A DNA stretch of 64,000 nt from Cryptomeria japonica (lineage: Eukaryota > Streptophyta > Pinopsida > Cupressales > Cupressaceae). Where the stretch lies: positions 168,162,361-168,226,360 of the forward strand of contig NC_081406.1 in the NCBI RefSeq assembly GCF_030272615.1. The letters run 5' to 3'. Of this stretch, positions 48,509-60,522 are shown in pieces. The position numbers and the translations under genes were made by a program. The notes under the pieces were generated by a model. It saw only the letters and a program-made list of their open reading frames with translations, made no database searches and was not told where the DNA came from. Numbering within the stretch: the stretch's first letter is position 1; each line of letters opens with the position of its first letter.

Positions 48509-50400
48509 CCCCCCTTGAGTGCAACTTAGGGAGTGAAATTATTAATATGTAAATGATGTAATGATGATTATTACAACTGTGCAAGATGCAATATAAGTCT
48601 TGCTAATTAAGGCCATATTAGGTACCCATGTACAAAGCAAATAATCTCTCAAAAATGGAGAAAAGGAGAAAACCTTGTAGCAAAAAACTCCTCTCCAAAA
48701 AAGAGGGAATGCAAATATGATCGAGTGATAGGATGAGTGATGTATGGAGTTCTCAACATTTATAGCTCCCAAGAACTACATTCATCATGAGAATCCAAAT
48801 GATAGTCCTGATAGGAGGGAAAGTGATAGACTATGTAGCCCCCTCATAATGAATAATCTCCTTCAAGAATGGTAAGTGTCCAAAAACATGATGCCATGCA
48901 TATAAACAACTTGTCTCCCATTAGAAGAAACAAAACCATGCATGAACGTAGGGATGTTGATGATGTCTTTGAATAATGTTCATGTCTCCTTGTCCAGGTT
49001 GATTATTCCACAATCTAATAAAGTGTATGCCCAATCAATGAAGAAAGTGACAACCTAGAACGATGTAGAAATTGATGTAGAACAAGCTCCAAAGACAAAT
49101 AGGAGAACCATATTGATCATCAAAGAGGAGACATATAACCCCTCAAATATAAATATTCTCCATCACAAATTTGAAAGACAAATGGATCCATCACAAGTTC
49201 AATCAATCTACCTTCATACGAAGGACCAATACAAGAGACATAACTTCTCATAAACAGATAACCTGTTGTAAAGAACACTGGAAGTACTCTGTAGAATAAA
49301 CTTTGAAACCCTCAAATCTCATAAATCAAAGACTGATTGCATCTATGTAGAAACATTAGAGAACTCTTGATCAAGGAGTCTCATAAGAATCATGATAAGT
49401 AAACACAATTAGTTCGACTGTGAAGGATCTATAGGAAAACTCTTAAACTGGTACAACACTGGAATCTATGATGTAACAAATGATTTACTAATGAATATAA
49501 TTTATATGAAGTGTAAAGATAAAAATAGCACCTTCCTAAATGACAAGATATCCAAGCAACACATCAGGGATCCATAGGGTGATATTTGATAATAAAATGT
49601 ACCTAATGTTGAATCTAAAAAAATCATAGATTGAATGATGGAGCTCCTCAATACCTTTCCAAAGTTGTGAGACTCATCGAAATCGAAGACCATGGCAAAA
49701 AGTTATGAGCTCAAAAGTCCAAAATGAAGATATGACTTCAACTACTAAAAAATGGCAACAAATAGTTAAATTTTAAAAAATAAATTGCTTTATCGCAAAG
49801 GTGGGAAAATTATCTTTCAACAATATCTTGTTTGTGAAAACAAATGTTGTATCAAGTTATGTTGATTTTCCCATCGAGAGTAAGTTGTGCAAAAATGAAA
49901 AAAATAGCACCTAGAGGTTGGCCCCTTAAAGGCACCCATGTGACCTTGTTGCTGGTGGAGACAAAAAAAAGGCCTACCACCAATGGCGAGGGGCACTAGG
50001 GAAAGCAATGCTAATCGAGGTGATTGGGTGGTGGGCCATAGTCCTCGCAAATCGAGGGTATAAACCCTCACATATTAATAAGACCATGATAGTGAGACCA
50101 CAACCGCATAGTGCTTAAAACATAATGTAAGTCCATGCATTAAATATTTAATCCAAATAAATGTCAGCCTAATCAAATAAAACACCGCAGAAACCCCACA
50201 CACGGGACAAGACGATGTCTATGTAGCCAACAAAATAACTGTGATATCAACTATTATATTTAATAGTCAAATGTTTTTCATAACTAACAAAAATGGTCAT
50301 TTTATTGGCTAGATAACCATTCCACATAGTAAATGGTGCCCAAAAATGTCGGCTAAGCATGGTAACAAGTATTTGTTGTATATGGTAAGGGATGGTGAGT
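48509..50400. other. Interior of element 5, no domain recognised
   Basis: After the polypurine tract there is AT-rich sequence with short frames only (for example 49502-49693 minus) and no familiar motif. Confidence 0.45.
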
Positions 50401-50419
50401 AGGAGCAGGAGCGGCCATA

Positions 50420-51066
50420 GAAGTGCGGCTAGGGTTTCTTGGAGAGAGGCAGATGAATCAAAGTAGGGCAATGGCAATGGTGAGGAGGACGTTTACTCCT
50501 CTCTTCTTGTTCTTATCTTTTGTCAATGCCCATGTTCTTATGTCATTTGTCTTGTTGTTCGTGGGTTGTGTCTTAGTGTGGAGACGTCGGAGGGTGGTTG
50601 TGGTTGGGGTGTTGTGAAGGCGACTGAGGGGTTGTTCATTGCAAACGATGTTGTTGGGCGATGCTTGGGTGTTGTTGGGCGATGCTTGGGTGTTGTTGTG
50701 AAGACCTCTGCATCGATTGTATTTTCTATTGTTGTTGCGGTCATTGTGTTGCGTCAGGAGGTGTTTGGGGTTGATGAAGACATTGCTTTGTCCATTGTGG
50801 GTGCCCCAACGATCATCAACTTTGCCCCTGTTTATGCTGCTAGCAGAGGTGGATGCAGTGTGGAGTGTCTTGTTGCGGGAAGGGTGCATAGATGGAAGTG
50901 GTGTGATGGGTTTCCCTATCAGGTGGTTATGTTGGGGTGGTCCCCCATCGTGTTCAAGTTTTGATGCTTTGAAGGCTAATGGGAGGGTGATCCTTTGACT
51001 CTTGGAGGAGGGTTTTCTTGGGAAGTGTGGTACCTTTGTGTCGATGGTATTGTTGCCTAGGGTTTA
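50420..51066 (+). mobile_element. LINE-like sequence, left part, split by the compact LTR element
   Basis: This GT-rich plus-strand segment differs in composition from its surroundings and continues at 52630 after the compact LTR element. It has a perfect 21-bp tandem repeat (GTTGTTGGGCGATGCTTGGGT, two copies at about 50651-50692). No RT or endonuclease motif was found. The LINE assignment rests only on the poly(A)-like 3' end at 53845. Confidence 0.4.
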
Positions 51067-52629
51067 TGATGTAGGAGCACCAGAGTAGTTCAAACTGATT
51101 GGAGCAGTTAGTGGTGGAATTGCTTGGAGATCATTGCATTTATTCATGTTTGAGAATTTAGCATTGTGGATTTGGATTTATCACCTAAGTGAGTTCATTG
51201 TCTTTTTCATATTCAAGATTCATGGTATTTGGACTTAATCCTAGTGTGATATCGATTCTAGTATTGGTGTGTTCTTACCAGTTGGTCTTGCAGTGTGTGG
51301 AGCAAAAATGTAGTTTCTGGAGAGATTCTAGTCTGGGGAGATTGAAGTCCAAAGGAACTGAAGTTTGGATCAGTGCTGACAGTGCAGACTATTACTGGAG
51401 GCCTATTTGTCGAGCAGAAGATCTGCAGATCTGAGATTTGTGTTGCATGGAATGTTTTGTAACCCTGGGTTGCGGTCTAGCATGTGTAGCCGCTGAAGGC
51501 TTATGTAATTTTGTAGATGATTGTAATGATAGATTTATTTGTTACCGGTTATGTTGTGTGTTTCTTCTACCGTTTAAGGTTGCTTACCGATAAAACCTTG
51601 TGTTCTGTTACCAGTTACCAGTATCTTGTATGGAGTTTTGTGTTATGAGCTGCATGGCAGGGATGTCCTTCATTGGATCTCCCTACCTTGATTGCATCAA
51701 ATGGTATCAAAGCTGATTTGTGAGCCTGTTAATCGAGGAAGACCTGGTTATGTATCAGTTGGTTGGAAAGAAAGTTGAGGCAGTGCAAGTCTTGCAAGCA
51801 GACCACTAAACCTAGAGCTTGATCTTGAGGCAGTTAGTGGGTGGAGACTTGAATAGATCGTCAAACTAGGGCAAGCTACAGGTTGGACTGGTAGATCGTC
51901 GAGGAGAGGCAATCGAAATCTGTAGTTAGACTGTCGAACCCCTGAGGCAGTGCAAGTACCTACTGACAAATCGTCGAACTAGATCAAGTGATGGGACTCA
52001 CTTTTCAATTAACCCCGAGAGTCTGATGCAGGAGCACTGGAGTAGTTCAAACTGGTTAGAGCAGTTAGCGGTGGAATTGCTTGGAGATCATTGCATTTCA
52101 TGTTTGATAATTTAGCGTTGTGGATTTGGATTTATCACCTTGAGTTCGTTTTCTTTATCATATTCAAGATTCATGGCGTTTTGACTTGATCCTAGTGTGA
52201 TATCAATTCCGGTATTGGTTTGGTATTGGTGTGTTCTTACCGGTTGGTCTTGCAGTGTGTGGAGCGAAGATGTAATTTTCGGAGAGATTCTCGTCTAGGG
52301 AGACTGGAGTTTGGATCAGTGCAAACTGTTACCGAAGGCCTATTTGTCAAGCAGAAGATCTGTAGATTTGAGATTTATGTTGCATGGAATGTTTTGTAAC
52401 CCTGGGCTACGGTCCAGCATGTGTAGTGGTTGAAGGCTTATGTAATTTTGTAGATGATTGTAATGATGGATTTATTTGTTACCGGCTATGTTGTGTGTTG
52501 CTTCTATTGGTTAAGGTTTCTTACCGATTGTGTTCTGATACCGATTGTCGGTATCTTGTATGGATTTTTGTGTTATGAGTTGCAAGGCAGGGATGTCCTT
52601 CATTGGATCTCCCTACCTTGACTGCATCA
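51067..52629 (+). mobile_element. Compact LTR retroelement (TRIM/SMART-like), 1.56 kb
   Basis: Two direct repeats of 633 bp (51067-51699, TGATGTAGGAGCACC to GATTGCATCA) and 606 bp (52024-52629, TGATGCAGGAGCACT to GACTGCATCA) enclose only 324 bp. The interior opens with TGGTATCAAAGC (51702-51713), an initiator-tRNA primer-binding site. Flanking pentamers are GTTTA (51062-51066) and CTTTA (52630-52634), a target-site duplication with one mismatch. The interior has no coding domain and no strong polypurine tract. It must depend on proteins from an autonomous relative. Its LTRs are long for a classical TRIM, so it could also be a deletion derivative of a larger element. Confidence 0.85.
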
Positions 52630-53854
52630 CTTTATCTGATTGCAGAGGAGATATTTGGGATCTGGGTGGAGCTTCCATAGTTTGGCTCATCTTTGGTCTT
52701 TTGGGCTCTTCACTCCTTCTAGGTTATTTTTGGCCCTCAAAGTGGTATTTATTATTGTAGGGGACCTCTATGTGTGGGGTCTTTTTGTTTCTGTTATGTT
52801 GCCTTTTGAGGTTTCCTTTTGATGGTTGTGGGTGCTCCTCTTTTTTTATCTTTTTCAAGAGGATCTATGGTTTTGTTCAAAGTTTCTTTGTTCTGCATTT
52901 ATTAGTCTTTCCTATTGAGGTGGGTCATTCTTCTATGAGGGGAAGAGTTGTGGGCTGAGTTTGGTGCGAGAGAACCTGTTGGGGGCTTTGGATGTCCTGT
53001 TTTTCGAAGTCGGATGATTGACTACTGCTCTCTCCTTGTTGTTGAGTTTATGTCTCTTTCTCTTATAGAAGTGGAGATATTGGTTAAGCTTATCTTCTTG
53101 GAGTTGGACTAGCTTAGACCTCTTTTTCAACTTTTGGTTTTGGGAGTCTTCTTAAAACCCAGTTGTCCAGCAAAGCGTTGTGGTTCCATCTCTTGGTTGT
53201 TGTCCAAACTTTGGTTTGTGGTTTGAAGTTTTGTTCTTTTTGGTGATGGTTTCCATCTTCTCGGCCCCTATTGAGGTGGATAGGCATTTTACTATTAGAG
53301 GTGTGACTATCAGATGCTTTGAGGTTGTTGGCTTCATTTTGGTGGTTTTGGGAGCCATTACAAAACCCAAATCGAAGGTTAGGGGAGCCTTTAAAAAACC
53401 CCATGTTTTTGTTCATTTCTTAATGCTTATCTTTTGTAAACTTGTCTAGCTAGATGTTGATAGTTTTCAAGGGCCTATGATAGACTGTGGTTGTTTTTTG
53501 GTTAAGGTCTGGGCTAGCTTTTAGCTACTTGGAGTTTTTGACACGGTTTAAGGGAACTAGGAAAATCCCTGCTGAGTGGTTGAGGGTGCATGTTATACCC
53601 TCATTCTTTTCTTTCATGAGCTACAGTTTGAGGTTGTCGCCTTGTTGGTGATGACAGCCTATTTTGTAATGTCTATCTTTTGATTGTTTGGCTGACTCTT
53701 TTTTATTGTGGGTGCGCCGGTGTTTGGTTGGCGATTATCAGTTTAGTAGTGTTTGGGTTGTTGATTTTCATTGTTTGTATCCTTTGGCAGCGTAGTGTTA
53801 TGGGTTCCAGATCCTAGTAAAATCTGAGGGTTTCGGGTCCCTTCAAAAAAAAAA
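52630..53854 (+). mobile_element. LINE-like 3' region ending in poly(A)
   Basis: GT-rich plus-strand sequence without a readable domain ends in GGGTCCCTTC followed by ten adenines (53845-53854). This is the layout of a plant LINE 3' untranslated region and tail. Together with 50420-51066 it forms the host into which the compact LTR element inserted. Confidence 0.45.
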
Positions 53855-54596
53855 TTTAGGGGTTTAAGGTCCCCTCAAAACCTATTTTTTCCTTAACAAA
53901 AAACAAGTGTTTGTAATATAAAAATCATATTTTTGAAAACATTTGGTACCATTCATGAATGTCAAACTGAGTATGTAAGCATAAACATTTTGCAAAGCTC
54001 TCATAAAGAAGTGATGTACTGAGAGATGACAACCTTTGATCGATCTGGCTAGATCATATGCAAAAGTGAGTACAATCCACACAAACAATAATTGTGTCAT
54101 CTGATCCAGTTGATGAAGAATCGTACAATGTCATCCAAGGCAAATATTATGTAATGAAAATAGATCTCCGACCACTGGAAATGAATGTTCAAATGGTTCA
54201 AGCGATAGGGCAGTGAACATATGAAATGTGCATGGTACAAAGTAGTTCTGGTCAGTATGGTTGTCATTATAATGCCTGAATTTAAAGCAGTTTTGAAACA
54301 AAATTTCAGATTTTGATGATTTGGCAATCATTTTTAAGGTTTCCAAGCATTTTGAGCACAATGGAGTGCTTGGATTTGATCCAAAGTGACAAGAAATTTT
54401 AGTTGCTAGAACTTTATTTTCACATCCTTGCAAATTTTCCAAATGTTAACAAAATTTGACAAAACAAAATTCAATCTTAACTCTCTCAATCATCTTAAAT
54501 CTAACCGTGAGGTCAAGGAAACCCAAAAATGCGCTCAACAAGATCTTCAAGTCATATTATCACTCTTTGATCTAAGAAGATGTCATCAACTTTGGA
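53855..54596. other. 5' interior of element 5, no domain recognised
   Basis: The minus-strand sequence following the primer-binding site shows only short frames (54131-54442, 53882-54100) without motifs. Confidence 0.4.
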
Positions 54597-54841
54597 GCTT
54601 TGATACCATGTAGGATTAGATAGATGACTCCTGATACCATGTAGGATAAGATAGGTGACTCCTTAATAACCCCAAGATCCTTGCAAAAACAAAATAGTTT
54701 CCACAAGAGGGATGACAAGATAACTTGCATAATTATGCATAGATTTCAATAATGGTTGAATATGAATACAAATGAACATAGACCTTACTTATATGGGAAA
54801 GGTAATGAGGTAGGAGTACACAAGATGTGGACATGTGTCTT
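54597..54841 (-). repeat. PBS and truncated 5' LTR of element 5, junction duplicated
   Basis: The PBS-LTR junction occurs twice: TGATACCATGTAGGATTAGA at 54601 and TGATACCATGTAGGATAAGA at 54632, a 31-bp tandem duplication with a few differences. The second copy aligns with the 3' LTR start. LTR similarity ends near 54841, just before a T-run. Confidence 0.72.
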
Positions 54842-55861
54842 TTTTCAAAAAGCATAAACATAGAAAAACTCATGTTTAAATAGATCAAATTCTTCTATTT
54901 ATTTTCTATTAATTTCTTCTCTCCCCTCTCGAATGGTTCATTATCATTTGTTATATTAATTCAATGTTTCATCTATGACTTAACACATAAATTAATAAAA
55001 GATGTTTCAATAAATTTTAAATAATCTAGGAAATGGTTCTAAAAGAACATGTGTAGTTCGATACACTCCGCATTAGTTTCAAGAGGGCGTCATTGGTTGG
55101 GCAATATCATATCACATGTGTTCATATAGGGGAGTTTAATATCCAAAAAATGAAGGTACAATATATTGCCTATCGGTGAAAATAAGAGGGTTTTTAATTC
55201 GGGCTATAAAAAAATGCAATATTTGCAAATAGAGGCCCTTTTAATTTAGGTTGTGTATTGGGAGGGAGTGGAAAAAAAGGATTCTAGGGCAATATTTTTT
55301 GAAAATAGGGGGATTCTTTAGTATGCCATGAACGCACATGATATAACCCAGGTTCACTAAGTGAAGCCCTCGTGATTAGTTTGTGTTGTAACATGTGAAT
55401 ATGATTTGATGTAAGGGAATTTTCTTTATTGAAATAAGAGATCTTTCAAGATCATTATTTCTAAAAATGTGAGATGTGCTAGCAAGTTCGACTTTGTTAA
55501 TCTAGTTACATTTATTTGTATTTGTAGATTGAATTATTTGTATTTATAGGTAGATGAGATCATAGTCACATGCCAAAGTTAAAGATGTAGAAATAATACT
55601 AATAAATGGTTCAAATATGTTAAAACTAAAAGTTTTCCTTTCATGGGTAGGAAGAAATATAACAAGTTGGTTAATGTAGGCAGATTAATGGATAAGTGCA
55701 ACCATTAGCATTATTTTTACAATATTAAATTATATTTTTAAATTCGAGATTTATTAAGTTGTATGATGTAGTTTATTATAGTTTTATATAATCTGATATA
55801 TGACATTTTAAATTATATATATTTATAGTATGTATTTATGTATGTTAGTTTTAATTTTATT
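54842..55861. other. AT-rich spacer
   Basis: No gene or element boundary is visible. Confidence 0.5.
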
Positions 55862-56105
55862 CACATTCTTAGGGAATGGAATGGGGTAGCAGATTGTCTA
55901 GCCAAATGGGCTTGTGATCGTTCGCAGGGTTGGACTATTGTGGATAGGGAGCAATTATCTTCAGAATTGTCTCTCATCATGGATCCGTTGGTGGATAATG
56001 ACAGGGTTGCATAGTGCTCTTTTCTTTTCTGGGCGGTTGGCCCTTCTTGCCTTGTACTTCTCTTGTTTTGAATAAATTTGTATCCCTTTTGAATAGAAAA
56101 AATGA
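55862..56105 (+). mobile_element. 5'-truncated LINE, RNase H tail
   Basis: The plus strand reads REWNGVADCLAKWACDRSQGW, the C-terminal helix of the RNase H domain at the end of plant LINE ORF2, ending at TAG 56012-56014. An untranslated stretch with GAATAAAT follows, then AGAAAAAATG as a short tail near 56096. The orientation is opposite to the large LINE at 12.5-24.7 kb. Confidence 0.75.
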
Positions 56106-56261
56106 TAACCAAAATGTTATAAACATTTGATTTTTGAATAAGTTTGATGTTCTCAATAGATTGAATTCAATATATATATATATATAAATGATGGAAAAGC
56201 ATTTCAAAAAGAAAGACATTGTTTATAACCAAGTCTACAATCTGTATCCTTACAATGTTTC

Positions 56262-56600
56262 CAAGAGCAATTTCCTGTTCAGAGACTGTATTCTGGATTT
56301 GCATAGCAATAATTTACAAGGTCAGCTTCCGCTTCTTTCGGATCACCTGGTTGTTTTGGACGTGTCAGCGAATCAACTCAGTGGATCCATTCCAGCAGAA
56401 ATTGGTGAATTTATTTTCTTTATCCTCTGACTTTCTCTCGAATTTATCTTAATCGTAGCATTCCACCTTCTATATGCCATCTGCTGATTGTGGATCTCTC
56501 AAATAACAAGATTACAAGTGAGATTCCTGCCTGTTTCAAAATGCTTTCAATTAATTTTTCGCTAATTAAACTGCACGTATGGATCAAATGTGTTAAATTT
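56262..56600 (+). pseudogene. Leucine-rich-repeat gene fragment (receptor-like protein type), broken
   Basis: The plus strand gives LDLHSNNLQGQLPLLSDHL and LDVSANQLSGSIPAEIG (56292-56410). After a frame change it gives IPPSICHLLIVDLSNNKIT and SEIPACFKMLS (56458-56550). These are consecutive ~24-residue plant extracellular LRRs (LxxLxLSxNxLxGxIP). No start, signal peptide or kinase is attached and the frame breaks near 56430. It is a decayed scrap of an LRR-RLP or RLK, not the missing ectodomain of the kinase gene at 40-43 kb, because it lies downstream of it. Confidence 0.8.
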
Positions 56601-57984
56601 TGTGAATAAACTTTTGCATACAGTAGTTGTGTCTAACAGTAAACCTCAACGCTAAAGGGCAAATTGATCAGTCATGCCCTATGGCAAAATATAGTAGCAT
56701 AGAATGATGTAAGGAACCACTATAAAATGAATCCAAAATTTTTGCTTGTCATGCGTGCATCATAAATTCAGAATGAAATCAATATAAAAGTCCACACTTG
56801 AAATAGGCAAAAAAAGGAAATTACAGAGATAAGATGCCAAAGTCATATGCCTTATTACATAGGCAGAAGATATTGCAGAAGCAACTCAAGCAAGATTATT
56901 GTTTTTCTTTGAAAAAGTTCCTTTTTACGATATTAGGACATTTCCTAACAACTATTGGTACATTTCCTAACAAAAATTGATATTTTATGTTTCAAACAAT
57001 AGATTTTATTTGTTCAATTTTTGGAACAAAAGGTATCAACAACCCTCACAACAATTGGTACATGTTCAACTACTGGTGCTCTTCCCCTACTTATGAACCA
57101 GTCATTCAAACTTTTAAAAGTTGGAAAATTAAATTACATTGAGTTTATTGACACAGATTTTTCTCACCATAATGCATGGGGTTCCTGTGCCAAGGATTAT
57201 CTAATATGATTTTTTTTTCTACACAGATTTTTGTATTTTACTCCACAAAGCGATATATTGTTGTAGATATTGTTTGAATATAAATAACCATAATTGAATG
57301 AAATGTAGTCTTTAGATCTAAAAAGTAACAAATCATGTGATGTCAGATAAACACACCAATAAAACATGACTTGGTGCACAACTACCTATTAGTCTAACAT
57401 TTTTTTTGGATCTTTTTACACAACTCAACTAAAAACATATTGCCATGACATTATATTTGATGATGTGACCTTAAAATATTAATTATAAAAGAGAAGTTAG
57501 AAATAACTTGTAAAAACCAAAAATAATTTGAAATTTCTACGTTAAAATTTGAAAGTGAGACCTTAAGATGTCCAATCACTGAATTTTCTCCTCTAAATAA
57601 ATTGCAATTCTAATATATTAGAATGTGTGGCGGCTGCAACAACCACAGACCAAAAGATTGTAACATATAGGTAGATTAAATATAAAGAAAAAATTGAACA
57701 AATGTGAATGACATATTTGTATTCACTTGTAATGCTTCCAATGCCTATCAACAAAATCTCTCCATTACACCTCCTTCATACCAAAACTTAAGATTATATT
57801 AAGATTTTATTTTTATATGTATTTCAAATGAAGATAATGAGAAGTACTTTCAAATTTAAATATACAATTGTCATCATTACTCTTACAGTTCGTTATAATT
57901 ATTTCCTAACTTTAATCTTTTATTGAAGATTACTAGCTCATCAAATTTCTTCATAAATGTCCTATCAAATTTTATTTAGTAAAA
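56601..57984. other. AT-rich spacer
   Basis: No gene recognised. Confidence 0.5.
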
Positions 57985-60522
57985 GAGAAAAGTAAAAATC
58001 TTGAATTTCTTGATAATTATATTCTATCCAACTTTATTTAATGAATATCTTAGAATTCATTTTAGTAAAAGGAAGATAATACGATATTCCTTTCTTAGAT
58101 GCGACAAGCGACAATATTTAAAAAGTCGGTGATTTTTAAGGTCGGCGGAGCTAAAGAATATGGGACAGACTCTGTGGGCGGCTCTTCTGAAAGTGTTAAA
58201 CGCTTTAGTTAATGTCGGTCATGGCTCCCGATATAACAATAGTCGATTCGTTTTACATTGAGGAGATTTGGCATAAGACTGAGAATACATACAATATCAT
58301 TCTAACATAGTTTGGTCTTTGGACAATCCTGATTCCCAGTGCCGGAAGACAGCCACAAGCTAGTCAAAGTTTCAGGTGTCTTCGTTACCAGTCTAAGTTA
58401 ATCTATCATAAATGCGCTTTGTGTTTGAATGTATTTTAAACTGGGTGATATTTATTTTCTCTTCTAACTATTTGTTAACCTCTTCCCCAAGGCTTCTCCT
58501 CCTCTCGTAGTTAGATTCATACTTTCTTTCGAATTTCACAAGCCTAATACAAGCCTATGGCCCTATTTGTCAACTGGCAATCAAGTACGTAAAAGATTCC
58601 CTCATTCCAGGTATGACATTTCAAAATGCAACAAAGGACTATAATCTTCATTCTAGCATTGTTGAGGTTGGCGGACTCTTCAACCATTCCAATTTGAAGA
58701 AAAACAATGGTCCTCTTTGTTACCTATATTGCACTAAAAAGGGCCATTTTCGAACAAGATGAAAGGATGTTACTCAAAGCACTAAGGGCTCACAAATTTG
58801 AACTTGGTGATGCCTTTTGCAACCAATGCATTCATGTCTACTGGGCTTTAATTCTCCTCCTCAACCACAAAGGTCATTCTCCTTGTCCTTGTCACCAATC
58901 AACTACAATGGAAGTCAAGAATGTCACCTCTAGTGTCTAGGGTCAATCGCTTCATCAACACTCTTGCCTAGTTTTGGAATCTATCTAGCTCATCTTATAT
59001 GGTTTATATTCAACTTTAATACTATTTATAAACCTTTTGTTTCAATATAATGTTCAAATATCTATAATTATCAATGTTATACTTATAAGTTGTAAGTCTC
59101 GAACTATTCCATACCATTTACCATGGAATTTTTGTGCATGGATGTACTTGATCATTTGAAATACAAATATAGGCTAATGCCTTTTGTTTTTTATTTTTAG
59201 AAAAATGTTTCATAAGGCACAAAACTCACGTAAGGTTTTGCAAATGGGTACCAAATAAAGTGGGCTTAATCTTGAGGAAATTACATGGTTTTGTAGGGAT
59301 GGGTGACCTCGTAGAAAGTCTTGATGCTTCATCTTTGTGAGGATCGTGTAGATGTAATAACTATTGAATGGGTCATTCATTCTGATGAGATATGGATTTG
59401 TGTGAACGATTATCATGAATTATGAGTAAATGAACTGAAGTTAAAAACCATATACTCAAATTCTAATACAAATATTGTAAGAAATTGAGTTCCAAAGTCA
59501 TTCCTATTTGAAATCAACCATGGAGTGATTGTATCTCACGCATGCCAAATTCTTTTAGCAAAAAAAGTGTCTTGAATGCACACCACAAGACCCCTCATCA
59601 TGATGATGACATGAAAAATCAAGCCACACTATTTGTTGTGGCTAGAAGTGACACTAGGAACAATATACAACGGGAGAGTAGAGATTTCTATGATTGATTC
59701 CTCACCAAGGCCTAGAAGATACATTTGGCACACATTTCAATTTACAAATGTAAGTATCGATTTATCTAACTCACTAGAATATTGTGGAGGAATTCCTAAT
59801 CAACTCTATGAAATCCATTTCCCTGCTTTGAAGTAGTACAAAGTCAAAGAAAATCTCTGACTAGCCATCCCAACTTCTAGTAAGAAGCTTTAGATGAGGC
59901 CCATTGTTGAGAGTAGTAAACATGAGTGACAATAAACGCTTTGGACAAAATTTGAAATTTTCTAGTAAAGAAAAGAGGTTTAATATGTGAGAACATAACT
60001 TACCGAAACATTAAGAAAAAAATGAACATTGAATGAAAGTTATAAAATCATTTTTTCAATATTTTTTTTTTACACCCAATTCTGTATAGACAAGCACCAA
60101 AATGACTATTTATTTTGACTATTAAGTCTTTGGCAGGGATTAAGAGAGTTAGTAATTGATTTTCAATCAATTATATCTCCATTCTCAAAACTCGGAAAAA
60201 AACTCAATTTCTTTGATGAGTGGCGCCTAAAATCAGGAATAAATCTGAATTAGAAGAGATGTTAAAAATCATTATTTCAGAAGAGAAGTTACAAGAAGAA
60301 AATAATGAGTAAAATGATAGTTTACGGGTTCATATGGCGCCTTAAACTTTGTTTAAATTATTGGGTTTAAAATTAAAAAAGGTAGATAACACAGGGAAAA
60401 TGAAAAACCAACCTTAGCGACAGTTTTAGTTAGTTTTCTGGAATATAACAGCAGACTGAAAGGATTCAAAAAGGACGATTTAAAAGGAGTTCTCAATGAA
60501 AAAATTGGAATGTGAAAAGTAA
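57985..60522. repeat. ~2.54 kb tandem duplication, copy A
   Basis: Its parts recur in the same order in 60523-63070. Anchors: ACGATATTCCTTTCTTAG at 58081/60622, GACAGACTCTGTGGGCGG at 58165/60706, TCTTCCCCAAGG at 58481/61155, AAGCCACACT at 59621/62128, AGGATTC at 60461/63011. Offsets vary between about 2507 and 2674, showing indels of tens to about 130 bp. A short protein-like segment near 58559-58680 (QAYGPICQLAI, YVKDSLIPG, NLHSSIVEVGGLF) is kept in both copies but has no family I recognise. Another frame at 58707-58940 (QDERMLLKALRAHKFELGD) also has a counterpart in copy B. Confidence 0.85.

Larger units (their letters stand above)
48073..54841 (-). mobile_element. Old LTR element without recognisable coding core (LARD-like), element 5
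   Basis: The right end has a minus-strand primer-binding site (TGGTATCAAAGC, 54597-54608) next to an LTR start. The left end has a full 436-bp LTR (48073-48508) preceded (minus strand) by the polypurine tract CTCAAGGGGGG. The right LTR is truncated: only ~200 bp align (54640-54841 with 48073-48280). No gag or pol domain can be read on the minus strand between them; instead the interior holds LINE-like sequence and a compact LTR element. I infer a non-autonomous or gutted retrotransposon that received later insertions. No TSD can be tested because the right LTR is incomplete. Confidence 0.6.

Noticed and set aside
50458-50889. 143-codon minus-strand frame rich in Asn, Thr and His, with a plus-strand 132-codon overlap at 50566-50964
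   Set aside because: Arises from a GT-rich segment with a 21-bp tandem repeat; neither frame shows a domain, and both read through at once.
53114-53416. 100-codon minus-strand frame and its 89-codon plus-strand mirror at 53180-53449
   Set aside because: Inside LINE-like 3' sequence; no motif and both strands open together.
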